From Arundinibacter roseus (GTDB taxonomy: Bacteria > Bacteroidota > Bacteroidia > Cytophagales > Spirosomataceae): 64,000 nt of DNA. Below the pieces are notes generated by a model. It saw only the letters and a list, made by a program, of their open reading frames with translations. It was not told where the DNA came from and made no database searches. Every line of letters starts with the position of its first letter. The stretch's first letter is position 1. Position numbers and translations under genes: made by a program. The stretch covers positions 108,285 to 172,284 of the forward strand of contig NZ_SMJU01000012.1 in NCBI RefSeq assembly GCF_004348825.1. The letters are read 5' to 3'. This document shows, in pieces, positions 19,609 to 28,163 of the stretch.

Positions 19609-19659
19609 CAACATTCGCTTTCTATATGCAACATTGTTGCATGTAGAAAGCGAATGTTG
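19609..19659. promoter_or_regulatory. 24-bp-arm palindrome overlapping a promoter (candidate operator)
   Basis: Arms 19609-19632 and 19636-19659 are complementary except for one G-T position and are separated by only ATT. The centre TGCAACA-T-TGTTGCA has the 7-1-7 dyad layout seen in operators of Fur-superfamily regulators, but the bases differ from the classical Fur, PerR and Zur boxes. The right arm contains the TTG -33 element and ends at the -7 box of the downstream flavoprotein gene, so a bound protein would block transcription. No T-run follows on the plus strand, which argues against a simple terminator. Confidence 0.6.
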
Positions 19660-19667
19660 TATATTTG
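19637..19667 (+). promoter_or_regulatory. Promoter of the CPYC flavoprotein gene
   Basis: TTG (19637-19639), 20 bases, TATATTTG (19660-19667) matches the TTG / TAnnTTTG consensus. The predicted start near 19674 leaves about 43 bases before the ATG at 19717. Confidence 0.6.
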
Positions 19668-19716
19668 CTCTTATACTTGGCAATTTTACAAAATTCGATT
19701 AGCTGAATTCTTGGGT

Positions 19717-20622
19717 ATGGAACGAAAAATATGGGATGTTATCATTATCGGCGGGAGCTACGCCGGACTTTCGGCGGCTATGGCTTTGGGGCGTTCGCTG
19801 CGTCAGGTTGTGGTTATTGATAGTGGGTTACCTTGTAATCGCTACACACCTGCGTCGCATAACTTTCTGCTGCACGACGGCACTTCGCCTTCCCTTCTTG
19901 CTCAACAGGCACAAGAGCAGGTTCGCGCGTATCCAACCGTTGAACTTCATTCGGGGTTAGTGGTAGATGGAAGAAAAGTCGGTTCGGAGTTTGAAATTAT
20001 AACCGAACTTGAAGAGCAATTTTTAGGTAAAAAAATTCTTTTTGCCACTGGCGTCGTAGATATCTTCCCACCTTTGGAAGGATTTGCTGCCTGTTGGGGT
20101 AAATCCATACTTCATTGCCCCTATTGTCATGGATATGAAGTTCGACATCAGGTACTTGGAGTCATGGCCAACGGTGAAATGGGTTTTGAGTTTAGCCGAT
20201 TGCTCAGCAATTGGTCCCCCAATTTGACCTTATTGACCAATGGCCCTTCTACACTCACCTCAGAGCAAACCCAATTGCTTAAAAATCATGGAATTAAGAT
20301 TGTTGAGGAAGAGATTTTGCTTTTGCAGCATTCACAGGGATATATTAATGAAGTTCATTTCAAGAATCAGGCAACGCTTCCGTTGAAAGCACTATTTGCC
20401 CGCTGTGATTTTCGTCAACACAGCGATCTGCCCGAACGCATAGGCTGTGAACTAACCCCACAGGGGCATGTTTTGGTGAATGATTTTCAGATGACTACCG
20501 TAGCAGGCGTATATGCAGTTGGTGATGCGACTACTCCTTTACGAGCTGTTTCGGCAGCCGTAGCTGCCGGAACCAAAGCAGGTGCATTTTTGAACAAAGA
20601 ACTTATTGACGAATCCTTTTAA
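19717..20622 (+). CDS. Thioredoxin-reductase-like FAD oxidoreductase with CPYC redox pair (dithiol-oxidase type)
   Basis: The protein is 301 aa, starting MERKIWDVIIIGGSYAGLSAA with a Rossmann FAD motif. C134-P-Y-C137 forms the redox disulfide within LHCPYCHGYE, and the C-terminal FAD motif is GVYAVGDATT. The layout is like TrxR, but the active site is CPYC-HGYE, not CATC. The second dinucleotide site is degenerate (GVMANGEMG), and the HRRxxxR motif that grips NADPH in TrxR is not seen. These traits resemble the HlmI/GliT dithiol-oxidase branch (family knowledge). Its role may be oxidising a small thiol. An upstream in-frame extension from 19654 would run through the promoter and is rejected. 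Confidence 0.85.
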   Translation: MERKIWDVIIIGGSYAGLSAAMALGRSLRQVVVIDSGLPCNRYTPASHNFLLHDGTSPSLLAQQAQEQVRAYPTVELHSGLVVDGRKVGSEFEIITELEEQFLGKKILFATGVVDIFPPLEGFAACWGKSILHCPYCHGYEVRHQVLGVMANGEMGFEFSRLLSNWSPNLTLLTNGPSTLTSEQTQLLKNHGIKIVEEEILLLQHSQGYINEVHFKNQATLPLKALFARCDFRQHSDLPERIGCELTPQGHVLVNDFQMTTVAGVYAVGDATTPLRAVSAAVAAGTKAGAFLNKELIDESF

Positions 20623-20703
20623 AACTGTTTTTTGAATAAGTGTTCTTTGGAAAAATTGAAGTTTCAGGCCTGAAATCAGGAGTACATACCTGGAAAAAAT
20701 CTC

Positions 20704-21576
20704 TTACGGTACCGGCACGCCCCTGCTTTCCTGCCACAGCGCAAACCAATCCTGCAAGCTGAGCTCAACGGTAGTGGCGCGCATAAGTTGCGAAATCCGG
20801 CCTGCATCGGCTGTGCCGCATACGGGCAGGATTCCGGCGGGATGTTTCAAAATCCAGGCAAGGAGCAGCACATCTACCGGAACTTCGTAGGTCAGGGCGT
20901 GGAACGAAGCCAGGGATTTCACGCGCTGTGCATGCGAGTCGTCCTCGGTAAAAATTGATCCGAGCGGCGACCATGCCATCGGTTGGATGCCGTTCATCTG
21001 CATGTGATCCAAACTCCCGTCTAGCATGGCATTCGGGTGAGTTACCGAAAACTGAATTTGATTGTAATTAATTTTAATTTTTGTTTGAATCAAATCTACC
21101 TGGGAAGGACTGAAATTTGAAACCCCAAAATCCACAATTTTCCCCGCCTGTTTGAGCTCCTCAACCGCCGCTGCGATCTCGTCGGCCTGCATCAGCGGGC
21201 TCGGGCGGTGCAACAGCAATACATCCAAATACTCAGTTTGTAGTTTTTGCAGCGACTGTTCAACGGACCAAATGATGTAGTTTTTGGAATAATCGTAATG
21301 CTTCACTACATTTTTGCGCTCGTGTGATTCCATCTGAATGCCGCATTTGGAAATAAACTGCACCTCTTCGCGCCGTAGCCCACTTGCCCGAAAGGCTACG
21401 CCAAAAGCCGCTTCGGTGGTATAGTCTCCATAAATATCCGCGTGGTCAAAGGTTGTAATACCGTTTTCCAGACAGGTATTCAAAAGGGTAATCATTTCGT
21501 GTTGATTGCAATTTTTACCCCAAATACCCCACGACATAGTACCGGCAATGATTCTGGAAAAGGAAGGTTTGTTCAT
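20704..21576 (-). CDS. Aldo/keto reductase (YdhF-like)
   Basis: The protein is 290 aa. The NAD(P)H-dependent TIM-barrel carbonyl reductase tetrad is visible: D44 and Y49 in FDHADIYGDY, K77 in FISKCG, H123 in LLLHRPSP. GVSNFSPSQVDL and the C-terminal ILPVCGTADAGRI are typical of the YdhF subgroup. It converges on the flavoprotein gene and is followed, 48 bases upstream on the same strand, by a VOC gene with which it may be co-transcribed. Confidence 0.92.
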   Translation of the reverse strand: MNKPSFSRIIAGTMSWGIWGKNCNQHEMITLLNTCLENGITTFDHADIYGDYTTEAAFGVAFRASGLRREEVQFISKCGIQMESHERKNVVKHYDYSKNYIIWSVEQSLQKLQTEYLDVLLLHRPSPLMQADEIAAAVEELKQAGKIVDFGVSNFSPSQVDLIQTKIKINYNQIQFSVTHPNAMLDGSLDHMQMNGIQPMAWSPLGSIFTEDDSHAQRVKSLASFHALTYEVPVDVLLLAWILKHPAGILPVCGTADAGRISQLMRATTVELSLQDWFALWQESRGVPVP

Positions 21577-21624
21577 AATTTTAAGAAATAAACTTCCGGC
21601 GATGAGCCGGAAGTTGTTAGAAGT

Positions 21625-22053
21625 CTATACTGCAAATAGTTGATTGATGTCCTGAAAAGATTTGAATTCCAGGGCATTACCCGAAGGGTCCAGAAAGAAC
21701 ATCGTGGCTTGCTCGCCGGGCAGGCCCTTAAACCGGATGTAGGGTTCAATAATGAACTGAATGTTGTGACTACGCAGGCGGGCTTCCAGCGCGTGCCAGG
21801 CATCCCATTCGAGCACTACTCCAAAATGTGGTACCGGCACATCGTGCCCATCCACAGGATTGAAATGATGCGCCACTTCTTCGGCAGGTTTTGGCTTGTA
21901 ATGAATGACATATTGATGACCAAAGAGGTCAAAATCAGTCCAATGCGTATCACTTCGACCTTCGCCACAGCCAAGGACTTCCCGGTAAAATTTTCGGGCT
22001 GCTTCCAGATCATGCACGGGCACAGCCACGTGAAAAGGAGTCAATTTGCTCAT
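21625..22053 (-). CDS. VOC-family (glyoxalase/extradiol dioxygenase-like) protein
   Basis: The protein is 142 aa with two beta-alpha-beta-beta-beta repeats: [22 protein letters not shown] at the start and [15 protein letters not shown] at the end. The VOC metal ligands His8 and a terminal Glu are present. It resembles the COG3565-type predicted dioxygenases. The substrate is unknown. It is probably in one unit with the aldo/keto reductase. Confidence 0.85.
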   Translation of the reverse strand: MSKLTPFHVAVPVHDLEAARKFYREVLGCGEGRSDTHWTDFDLFGHQYVIHYKPKPAEEVAHHFNPVDGHDVPVPHFGVVLEWDAWHALEARLRSHNIQFIIEPYIRFKGLPGEQATMFFLDPSGNALEFKSFQDINQLFAV

Positions 22054-22216
22054 GAATTTTTGTTTGAAATAGATGGATGCGTGAGAATAGGGCTTGACGT
22101 AAAATTAGGTTGGAAATTGCTACAAATACACAAAAAATACCTGTTTTATTCACCAGGCCATGATTTGAAAATTGTCTGTTGTAAAGCGTAGCGTTGATTG
22201 ATACCCTTCAATCTAC

Positions 22217-23131
22217 TCAGGAAAGTGCCTGTGGTGGCGGACTTCCGGCGGGGCGGGAGCGGTCTTCGGGCAGGGGTACAAATTCCAGATTGTCGGTAGG
22301 TGGAAGCAGAATACGGCCCGCTTTCCAATCGGCTTTCGCCTGTTCGATGCGCTCTTTGCGTGAGGATACAAAGTTCCACCAAATAAAACGTTCGCCGAGT
22401 GGTTCGCCCCCGAGCATCAGTAGGGTAGTAGCTTCATTTGCCTGAATGATCGGGTCAATTCCGGCTGAAAAAACGAGTAATTGGCCGGCCGGATAGGTCG
22501 TTCCTGAAACCTCCACGCTGCCTTTGGCAATGTAAATACCACGCTCAGAAGGCCCTGTGGGTAAGCCAAACCGGGCGCCAGGCTGCAAAACAACGTGCAG
22601 ATAGAACAGTGGGGAATGCGTTTTTACATCATTTTTGAGTCCGAAGGCATCGCCCGCAATCAGCCGCATCCAAACACCCGTATCCGTTATGATTGGCAAT
22701 TGATGAGGTTGGTAGTTGTCAAAAGAAGGAGCAGCTTCTTCGTCTTTTTCAGGAAGCGCCACCCACGTTTGAATCATTTCCAGGGTTCCGCCGGCAAGAG
22801 TAGCGGGGTCTTCAAATCGTTCAGAATGAGCAATTCCGCTTCCGGCGGTCATCCAGTTTACTTCGCCCGGCCGGATAATCTGCTGTGCGCCGGTGCTGTC
22901 GCGGTGTGTCACCTGTCCGCCAAACAAGTAGCTAACCGTAGAAAGACCGATGTGCGGATGTGGCAAAACATCCATTTTAGTAGCAGCCGAGGGCTGAATC
23001 GTGACGGGCCCGGCATGATCCATGAATATAAAGGGGCCCAGCATGCGACGTAACCGAAAAGGCAAAATGCGACGAACGTCCATTCCGGGACCAATACTTG
23101 CTTTACGGGCTTCTATGACATGTTCCAGCAT
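22217..23131 (-). CDS. Pirin-family protein (cupin, possible quercetinase)
   Basis: The protein is 304 aa. The four pirin metal ligands are in place: H58 and H60 in LPHPHIG, H102 and E104 in GIAHSERF, corresponding to H56/H58/H101/E103 of human pirin. The N-terminal cupin domain is followed by the pirin C-terminal domain (GERGIYIAKGSVEV region, EPLGERFIWWNFV). Pirins bind Fe2+ and some are quercetin 2,3-dioxygenases or redox sensors. It appears to be a single-gene unit. Confidence 0.92.
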   Translation of the reverse strand: MLEHVIEARKASIGPGMDVRRILPFRLRRMLGPFIFMDHAGPVTIQPSAATKMDVLPHPHIGLSTVSYLFGGQVTHRDSTGAQQIIRPGEVNWMTAGSGIAHSERFEDPATLAGGTLEMIQTWVALPEKDEEAAPSFDNYQPHQLPIITDTGVWMRLIAGDAFGLKNDVKTHSPLFYLHVVLQPGARFGLPTGPSERGIYIAKGSVEVSGTTYPAGQLLVFSAGIDPIIQANEATTLLMLGGEPLGERFIWWNFVSSRKERIEQAKADWKAGRILLPPTDNLEFVPLPEDRSRPAGSPPPQALS

Positions 23132-23356
23132 TGTTTTTATGGAGTTGTTTCAATTTAAATTTCCAACATTCTGAGCACATTGCCAAGTATTGGTTTATGA
23201 ACTCAATCAAAGGCAGGAAATTCGAAGAAAAATGAAAAGAAAACAGCTTTTTTTCTAAACATTAAGACAAACAACCGCTTTACAGTCTGCCAAACTTTTG
23301 TTAATTGTGGTTTGGTAAAGAGTAAACCCCCTGTGAATCATAACGTTAAAAAGTAA

Positions 23357-24001
23357 GTGGTAACTAGTGCTGTAAAAGTATCCGTGCTGATGTCGGTTTA
23401 TAATACTGATTTCAGGCTCATCAAGCGGGCTATGGACTCCGTAATGAATCAGGAGTTTCAGGATTTTGAGTTGATAATAATCGACGACGGCAGCCGCAAC
23501 GACACGCATGCCGACCTCTTGGATTATTGTATTTCGCATGAGCAGCAAATTGTGTACCTGCGGCACTCCAATCGCGGACAATCGGAATCTATCAATCGCG
23601 GAATTTTGATCTGTAATGGTGCCTATATCACGATGCTCGATGCCGATGATGAGTACAAACCCAATCATCTGTCGGCCTGCCTGAACGAAATGGAATACGC
23701 CGATTTGATCGCTTCAACTACCGAAACTGTGGTGGATGAAGAATATGATTATTACGTGCCTGACAAAAATGATCATAACCAACTGATTCATGTAGATGAG
23801 TGCATTTTATTTGCGACGCTCTTTGGCCGGAAAGAGGTTTTTACCCAATTGAAATTCCAGCGGGAATATGCGGCTGATGCGCACTTTTTTGAGCATGCCT
23901 CTCTTTATTTCAACGTTAAAAAAGTAGATCTCAAAACCTACATTTACTACCGAAATATCCCGAACAGTACGTGTGCCGTAATGAAAAGCCGACTAGTTTA
24001 A
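23357..24001 (+). CDS. Short family 2 glycosyltransferase
   Basis: The protein is 214 aa from a GTG start (no ATG precedes the conserved SVLMSVYNTDFRLIKRAMDS). The GT-A features are IIIDDGSRNDT (first nucleotide-binding Asp pair) and the DxD-like MLDADDEYKP. The C-terminal acceptor domain is very short, so it may be a minimal transferase. It ends 14 bases before the next gene, with which it almost certainly forms a two-gene glycan-decorating unit. The donor and acceptor are unknown. Confidence 0.85.
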   Translation: MVTSAVKVSVLMSVYNTDFRLIKRAMDSVMNQEFQDFELIIIDDGSRNDTHADLLDYCISHEQQIVYLRHSNRGQSESINRGILICNGAYITMLDADDEYKPNHLSACLNEMEYADLIASTTETVVDEEYDYYVPDKNDHNQLIHVDECILFATLFGRKEVFTQLKFQREYAADAHFFEHASLYFNVKKVDLKTYIYYRNIPNSTCAVMKSRLV

Positions 24002-24015
24002 TTCTTCAAAAGTTC

Positions 24016-24777
24016 ATGAAAAAAGAGGATACTTCTGCCGGACAAAACCTCATCGCAGCTTGCCTGATTACGGGTGTCTTTGATGTAAATCGTACCGAAA
24101 TACTGCCTGATAACGATCCTGAACCATTTTTGGCATGGGCTGATTCCCTTCGTCGGTTGCAGTTGCGGGGCGTTCTTTTTCATAACAATCTGAGTCCTGC
24201 TCTCTGTGAGTCTATGGAAAGTGCGCATCTGCGGTTGGTTCGGATTTCGTACGATACCCGATGGAATCCTAACGTATATCGCTACACGATATATCACGAA
24301 TTTTTGCAACGTGAAGGACCGCAAATTGCCCATGTATTTTTTACGGATGTATCGGATGTAGTGGTGCTCAAAAATCCGTTTACTGATCCTGACTTTTATT
24401 TACATCCAACCACTCTTTTTTGTGGTGATGAACCCAAAAATTTGGATAATGACTGGATGAAAGCACATTCCACGCATCTCCGTAGCCAAATTGCGGACTA
24501 TGCCCAGTTTGAAGAGAAATGGAAAGATTCTCCTTTGCTCAACTGCGGAATTATCGGCGGTAGCCGCGCTGTGATGACTGAATGTATCGGAGCATTGCAT
24601 CACATTCATACTCAGTATAATCACAACAATACTACTGCCTACACAGGAGACATGGGAGCGTTTAATTATCTCGCACGTACCCGTTTTTCGGATCGTCTGC
24701 GTCACGGAGTGCCGGTAAATACGGTTTTTAAAGCCTATCAAACTTCGGACGAAACCTGTTGGTTCAGGCACAAATGA
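24016..24777 (+). CDS. Glycosyltransferase-like protein of unclear family
   Basis: The protein is 253 aa from the ATG at 24016. Visible features are VFFTDVSDVVVLKNPF (an Asp-rich D-x-S-D motif between beta-strands, as in nucleotide-sugar-binding GT-A folds), LLNCGIIGGSRAVM and YTGDMGAFNYLA. The block FTDVSDVV...NPF recalls eukaryotic TOD1/MUCI70- or GT77-like transferases, but I cannot place it firmly. The immediate coupling to the GT2 gene supports a role in glycan synthesis. The 14-bp gap and shared strand suggest one transcript. Confidence 0.6.
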   Translation: MKKEDTSAGQNLIAACLITGVFDVNRTEILPDNDPEPFLAWADSLRRLQLRGVLFHNNLSPALCESMESAHLRLVRISYDTRWNPNVYRYTIYHEFLQREGPQIAHVFFTDVSDVVVLKNPFTDPDFYLHPTTLFCGDEPKNLDNDWMKAHSTHLRSQIADYAQFEEKWKDSPLLNCGIIGGSRAVMTECIGALHHIHTQYNHNNTTAYTGDMGAFNYLARTRFSDRLRHGVPVNTVFKAYQTSDETCWFRHK

Positions 24778-24790
24778 GGGGAGTTGAAAG

Positions 24791-26020
24791 TTATGTTTTC
24801 GAGGGCATTCGTACCTGAATCACAATTGCCGAAAGGATTGTTAATCCACCAATTAAAAAAATGGCAGAAAGAATTCCGAAAGCATCTGCGGTGATTCCCG
24901 AAATGATGGCGCCAAATACATAGCCCAAATCCCGCCACAGGCGGAATGTGCCAATACTCTCGGCACGTTGGCTGGGATTGGCAACCTGAGCAATTGTTGT
25001 CAGAAATGTAGGATACACAAGTGCCGTTCCCAGGCCTAAAACACCCGAAAGAAGTCCCAACACGTAAAAATTGCTACTTAAAGGAATACAAATAATGGCA
25101 ATGCCCTGCACGAGCATTCCCTGGAAAAGCATGGCTTTTTTGGAATATATATCGGCCATTTTCCCGGTAAAAAGTTGACTAATTCCCCAAACTGCCGGAT
25201 ATATTGCCGTCAGAATTCCTACCTGCGCTGCGGGAAAATGTAGTCCAAAAAGCAAGACGGGCAAAAGGCCCCACATCATTCCGTCGTTGAGGTTGTTGAC
25301 CAATCCTGCCTGCGTGACAGCGCTGAGGGTTTTATTCTTTAATGTAGTTTCAAGAAAAACTTTCGATACTTTTTCCTGAACGCTTTTAGCGCTTTCCTGC
25401 AAAACAAACCTCAACGTATCTTTTACCCAAAAAAGTGTTAAAACAAAGCCTGAAATGGAAATGACTATTCCCAAATAAAACGGATAAGGCGTGATGCCGA
25501 AATGAGTAGCGGTGAGGCCCGATAAAAAAGCAACAAGTCCAACGGCCAAATAGCCCGAAAACTCATTGAGACCCATTGCGAATCCACGGTCTTTGTCGCC
25601 CACGAGATCAATTTTCATGAGTACAGTGCTGCTCCATGTTAATCCCTGACTCAGACCTAGCAGAATGTTAGCCCAAACAATATGGTTCCAGGTGGTTGCA
25701 TAAATTAGCATAAATGGAATCGGAAGGGCAAATACCCATCCAACGAGCAGTAAATTTTTTCGTCCTAAACGGTTAGAAAGCCGCCCGGTAAAATAATTGG
25801 TTATGGCTTTTGTCAGTCCGAAAACAGCAATAAACGATAGGATCGCTGTTTTTGAAGCAATGCCAAATTCTTGTTCGGCTAGTTGGGGCAAAATGGTGCG
25901 TTCCAGTCCAACCATTCCTCCTACGAAGCCGTTGATTATGACCAATAGCGTAAATTGTTGCCAGTTTTCTTTCAGGCCCTGACGAGCTGTGAGCGGTGAA
26001 ATCGGTATTACAAGGGACAT
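24791..26020 (-). CDS. Major facilitator superfamily transporter
   Basis: The protein is 409 aa with about 12 hydrophobic helices in two halves. The MFS loop motif is seen as YFTGRLSNRLGRKNLLL (between helices 2 and 3) and repeated as LFTGKMADIYSKKAML. The substrate is unknown; drug/proton antiport is typical for this architecture. The Crp-type regulator gene starts upstream on the same strand (72 bp gap), so the pair may be linked. It converges with the glycosyltransferase unit with only 13 bases between stops. Confidence 0.9.
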   Translation of the reverse strand: MSLVIPISPLTARQGLKENWQQFTLLVIINGFVGGMVGLERTILPQLAEQEFGIASKTAILSFIAVFGLTKAITNYFTGRLSNRLGRKNLLLVGWVFALPIPFMLIYATTWNHIVWANILLGLSQGLTWSSTVLMKIDLVGDKDRGFAMGLNEFSGYLAVGLVAFLSGLTATHFGITPYPFYLGIVISISGFVLTLFWVKDTLRFVLQESAKSVQEKVSKVFLETTLKNKTLSAVTQAGLVNNLNDGMMWGLLPVLLFGLHFPAAQVGILTAIYPAVWGISQLFTGKMADIYSKKAMLFQGMLVQGIAIICIPLSSNFYVLGLLSGVLGLGTALVYPTFLTTIAQVANPSQRAESIGTFRLWRDLGYVFGAIISGITADAFGILSAIFLIGGLTILSAIVIQVRMPSKT

Positions 26021-26092
26021 AGTAAAGCTCCAAAAGGTTGTTTACAAATGTCCCCGTTTGAGGTACCGATTCCTTTTACAAATGTTAAATAA

Positions 26093-26656
26093 TCACCTTC
26101 GCAGCGCCCTGATTCGGCTCAGGCTCACCTGCGTGATTCCGAGGTAGGAAGCGATGTGTTTGAGGGGAATTCGCTGAATAATGTCAGGATGAAGAAGCAA
26201 GGCCTGATACCGTTCTTCGGCTGTATGAAACTGAATACTTTCCATGCGGTGGATGGTTTCGACATGAGCGGCTTCAAAAATCAGGCGAAAAAGTCGTTCA
26301 ATCCGTGGAAAAGTGTCGTAAAGTTCAAAAAGACTAGTAGCCTGAATAGCCACCATTTCGGCGTCCTCCAAAATTTGAATTGCTTTTTTTGACGGCATGC
26401 CTGTAAACAGACTTTCGACCCTTACAATCAGGTTATTTTCAAAGGCAAAGTATTCTGTAATGTCGGTGCCATCTTTGTAATAATAGATTCGGGCTACCCC
26501 TGATTTTATAAAATAGATGGTCTTGCAGGTATGCCCGATGGGTTGTAAAATTTCTCCTTTTTTTAGAAAAATTACGTTACAAACCCCGGCAAGCGCCAGT
26601 TTCGCTTCCGGTGTCTGCGGGTAGAATTGGTCGAAGTAGGCAAACAATTCATTCAT
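26093..26656 (-). CDS. Crp/Fnr-family transcriptional regulator
   Basis: The protein is 187 aa. It has a cyclic-nucleotide-binding-like beta-roll (about 15-115; GEILQPIGHTCKTIYFIKSG) and a C-terminal helix-turn-helix (LKHIASYLGITQVSLSRIR). The Fnr [4Fe-4S] cysteine cluster is absent, as usual in the Bacteroidota members of this family. It lies 13 bases after tcdA and upstream of the MFS gene on the same strand. Confidence 0.9.
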   Translation of the reverse strand: MNELFAYFDQFYPQTPEAKLALAGVCNVIFLKKGEILQPIGHTCKTIYFIKSGVARIYYYKDGTDITEYFAFENNLIVRVESLFTGMPSKKAIQILEDAEMVAIQATSLFELYDTFPRIERLFRLIFEAAHVETIHRMESIQFHTAEERYQALLLHPDIIQRIPLKHIASYLGITQVSLSRIRALRR

Positions 26657-26669
26657 TTTTTTTAGCTGT

Positions 26670-27488
26670 TTACCAAATTTCCTTCATTTCGTCCGGTTGG
26701 ATTTTATTTCGGCGTTTCGTTTCTTTTTTCGAATTTATCAGCGGGTTTTGTGCCAATGCCACCGGGCGTTGCAGTAATTCGCGCAGCACCACCGACGCAC
26801 ATACACCGCCAAAGGCCGCTGGAATGTACGAAATCGTCCCGTAAGCTGAACGTTTAAAATTGCTTCCATCGGTCATTATCAGCGAATCTTCCTGCACTTC
26901 TTCGGTCGAAAACACTGCCCTGATTCCCCGATCCACCCCGAGCCGCCGAAGGCGCTTGCGGATATAGTAGGCAAATCCGCACTGATAGGTGTCAAACAAG
27001 TCACTGACTTTGAGGCAGGTCGGGTCCATCTTTCCGCCTGCACCCATCGAACTCACAATCGGCAGACCTTTCTTATAGGCGCTTGCCAGCAGGATAAGTT
27101 TTGGCGTGACGCTATCGATGCAGTCCATGACGTACGTATACGATGCGAGCGATAGTACCTCCTCGATTTTGTCGGGGGTCAAAAACTCGGAGATCGTTGT
27201 CAGGTTCAGTTCAGGATTAATGGCGAGAAGCCGCTCCGTCATGAGCGTGGCTTTCAGTTGGCCGTGCGTGGTGGCAAGGGCAGGTAGCTGCCGGTTTCGG
27301 TTGGTAGGGTCTACTACATCGCCATCCACAATTGTGAGCGTTCCCACACCGGCACGAACTAAAAATTCTGCCGCAAAAGAGCCTACACCCCCCAGCCCGA
27401 CAATGAGGACATGAGCCGCTTGAAGCTGAGAAATTCCATTTTCGCCCACAAGCAATTGCGTGCGCGACAGCCAGGTTAAATCTTGCAT
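26670..27488 (-). CDS. tcdA: tRNA threonylcarbamoyladenosine dehydratase (ThiF/E1-like)
   Basis: The protein is 272 aa, close to E. coli TcdA/CsdL in length. The ATP-binding motif is GLGGVGSFAAEFL. Other blocks are VDPTNRNRQ, YVMDCIDSVTPKLIL, SSMGAGGKMDPT and AVFSTEEV. The enzyme dehydrates t6A to the cyclic ct6A at position 37 of ANN-decoding tRNAs. It lies 6 bases after tatD in an operon lipoprotein-tatD-tcdA. Confidence 0.93.
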   Translation of the reverse strand: MQDLTWLSRTQLLVGENGISQLQAAHVLIVGLGGVGSFAAEFLVRAGVGTLTIVDGDVVDPTNRNRQLPALATTHGQLKATLMTERLLAINPELNLTTISEFLTPDKIEEVLSLASYTYVMDCIDSVTPKLILLASAYKKGLPIVSSMGAGGKMDPTCLKVSDLFDTYQCGFAYYIRKRLRRLGVDRGIRAVFSTEEVQEDSLIMTDGSNFKRSAYGTISYIPAAFGGVCASVVLRELLQRPVALAQNPLINSKKETKRRNKIQPDEMKEIW

Positions 27489-27494
27489 GAATTG

Positions 27495-28163
27495 TTAAAA
27501 TTTTCCACAAATAGCGGCAAATGTAGTGAAGATTTTTTCAACCAACACTTCTACCGGGAGAGAAAGCCGCTCTGCGGCCGCTTCATAAATCTGTTGAATG
27601 GAACAGTCAGCGGTGTCGGTTTCCAGCAAAACCCTGTTCATGGGAATAAGCGGCAACACCCGACTTGCCGACGACTGCGGATTACGCAAAGCCGCCCCGA
27701 AAGAAAAGTAAAAGTCGTGTTGAATGAATGGAAGCGCCGTTTGGTGTTTCTGTACAAAACCGTGCAGAATCCAGGGCACGTCAGGTTTTAGGGCAGCGTG
27801 CAGCGCAAGTAGTTCCTGATGTGCCCGTACACAATGGATAACCACTGGTTTTTGAACTTCTTCTGCCAAAAGCGCCTGCGCCCGAAACGCTTCTGTCTGC
27901 AGCGGCAGTGCCGGCCCTTGGAGCCGATCGAGCCCACACTCGCCAATGCAGCGCACCTGTGGCAGCGCGGCTATCTCTTCGAGCCGTTGCAAATGTACAT
28001 TCAGTTCATGAGCAGCAACATACCACGGATGGATTCCTACTGACACCAGGGCGGAAGGCGGTTTGGGGTCTGCCAGCCATTCGTCAACCATCCAATTATA
28101 CATTCCGACAGAGGGAATTGAATGAGTATGGAAGTCGGGGTAGGTCATTGCTTTTTGGTACAT
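27495..28163 (-). CDS. TatD-family metal-dependent hydrolase
   Basis: The protein is 222 aa, short for TatD (about 260). The metal-binding blocks are visible: FHTHS at the N-terminus, VSVGIHPW, CIGECGLD, VVIHCVRAH, ILHGFV and LLETDTAD near the end. Members are 3'-5' DNA/RNA exonucleases or D-aminoacyl-tRNA-deacylase-like. Its ATG at 28163 overlaps the upstream stop (TAATG); an alternative ATG lies at 28148. It is coupled to tcdA. Confidence 0.88.
   Translation of the reverse strand: MYQKAMTYPDFHTHSIPSVGMYNWMVDEWLADPKPPSALVSVGIHPWYVAAHELNVHLQRLEEIAALPQVRCIGECGLDRLQGPALPLQTEAFRAQALLAEEVQKPVVIHCVRAHQELLALHAALKPDVPWILHGFVQKHQTALPFIQHDFYFSFGAALRNPQSSASRVLPLIPMNRVLLETDTADCSIQQIYEAAAERLSLPVEVLVEKIFTTFAAICGKF

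Noticed and set aside
20662..20675. Palindrome TTTCAGGCCTGAAA between convergent genes
   Set aside because: It is short and has no T-run; it may help termination but cannot be called a terminator or operator with confidence.
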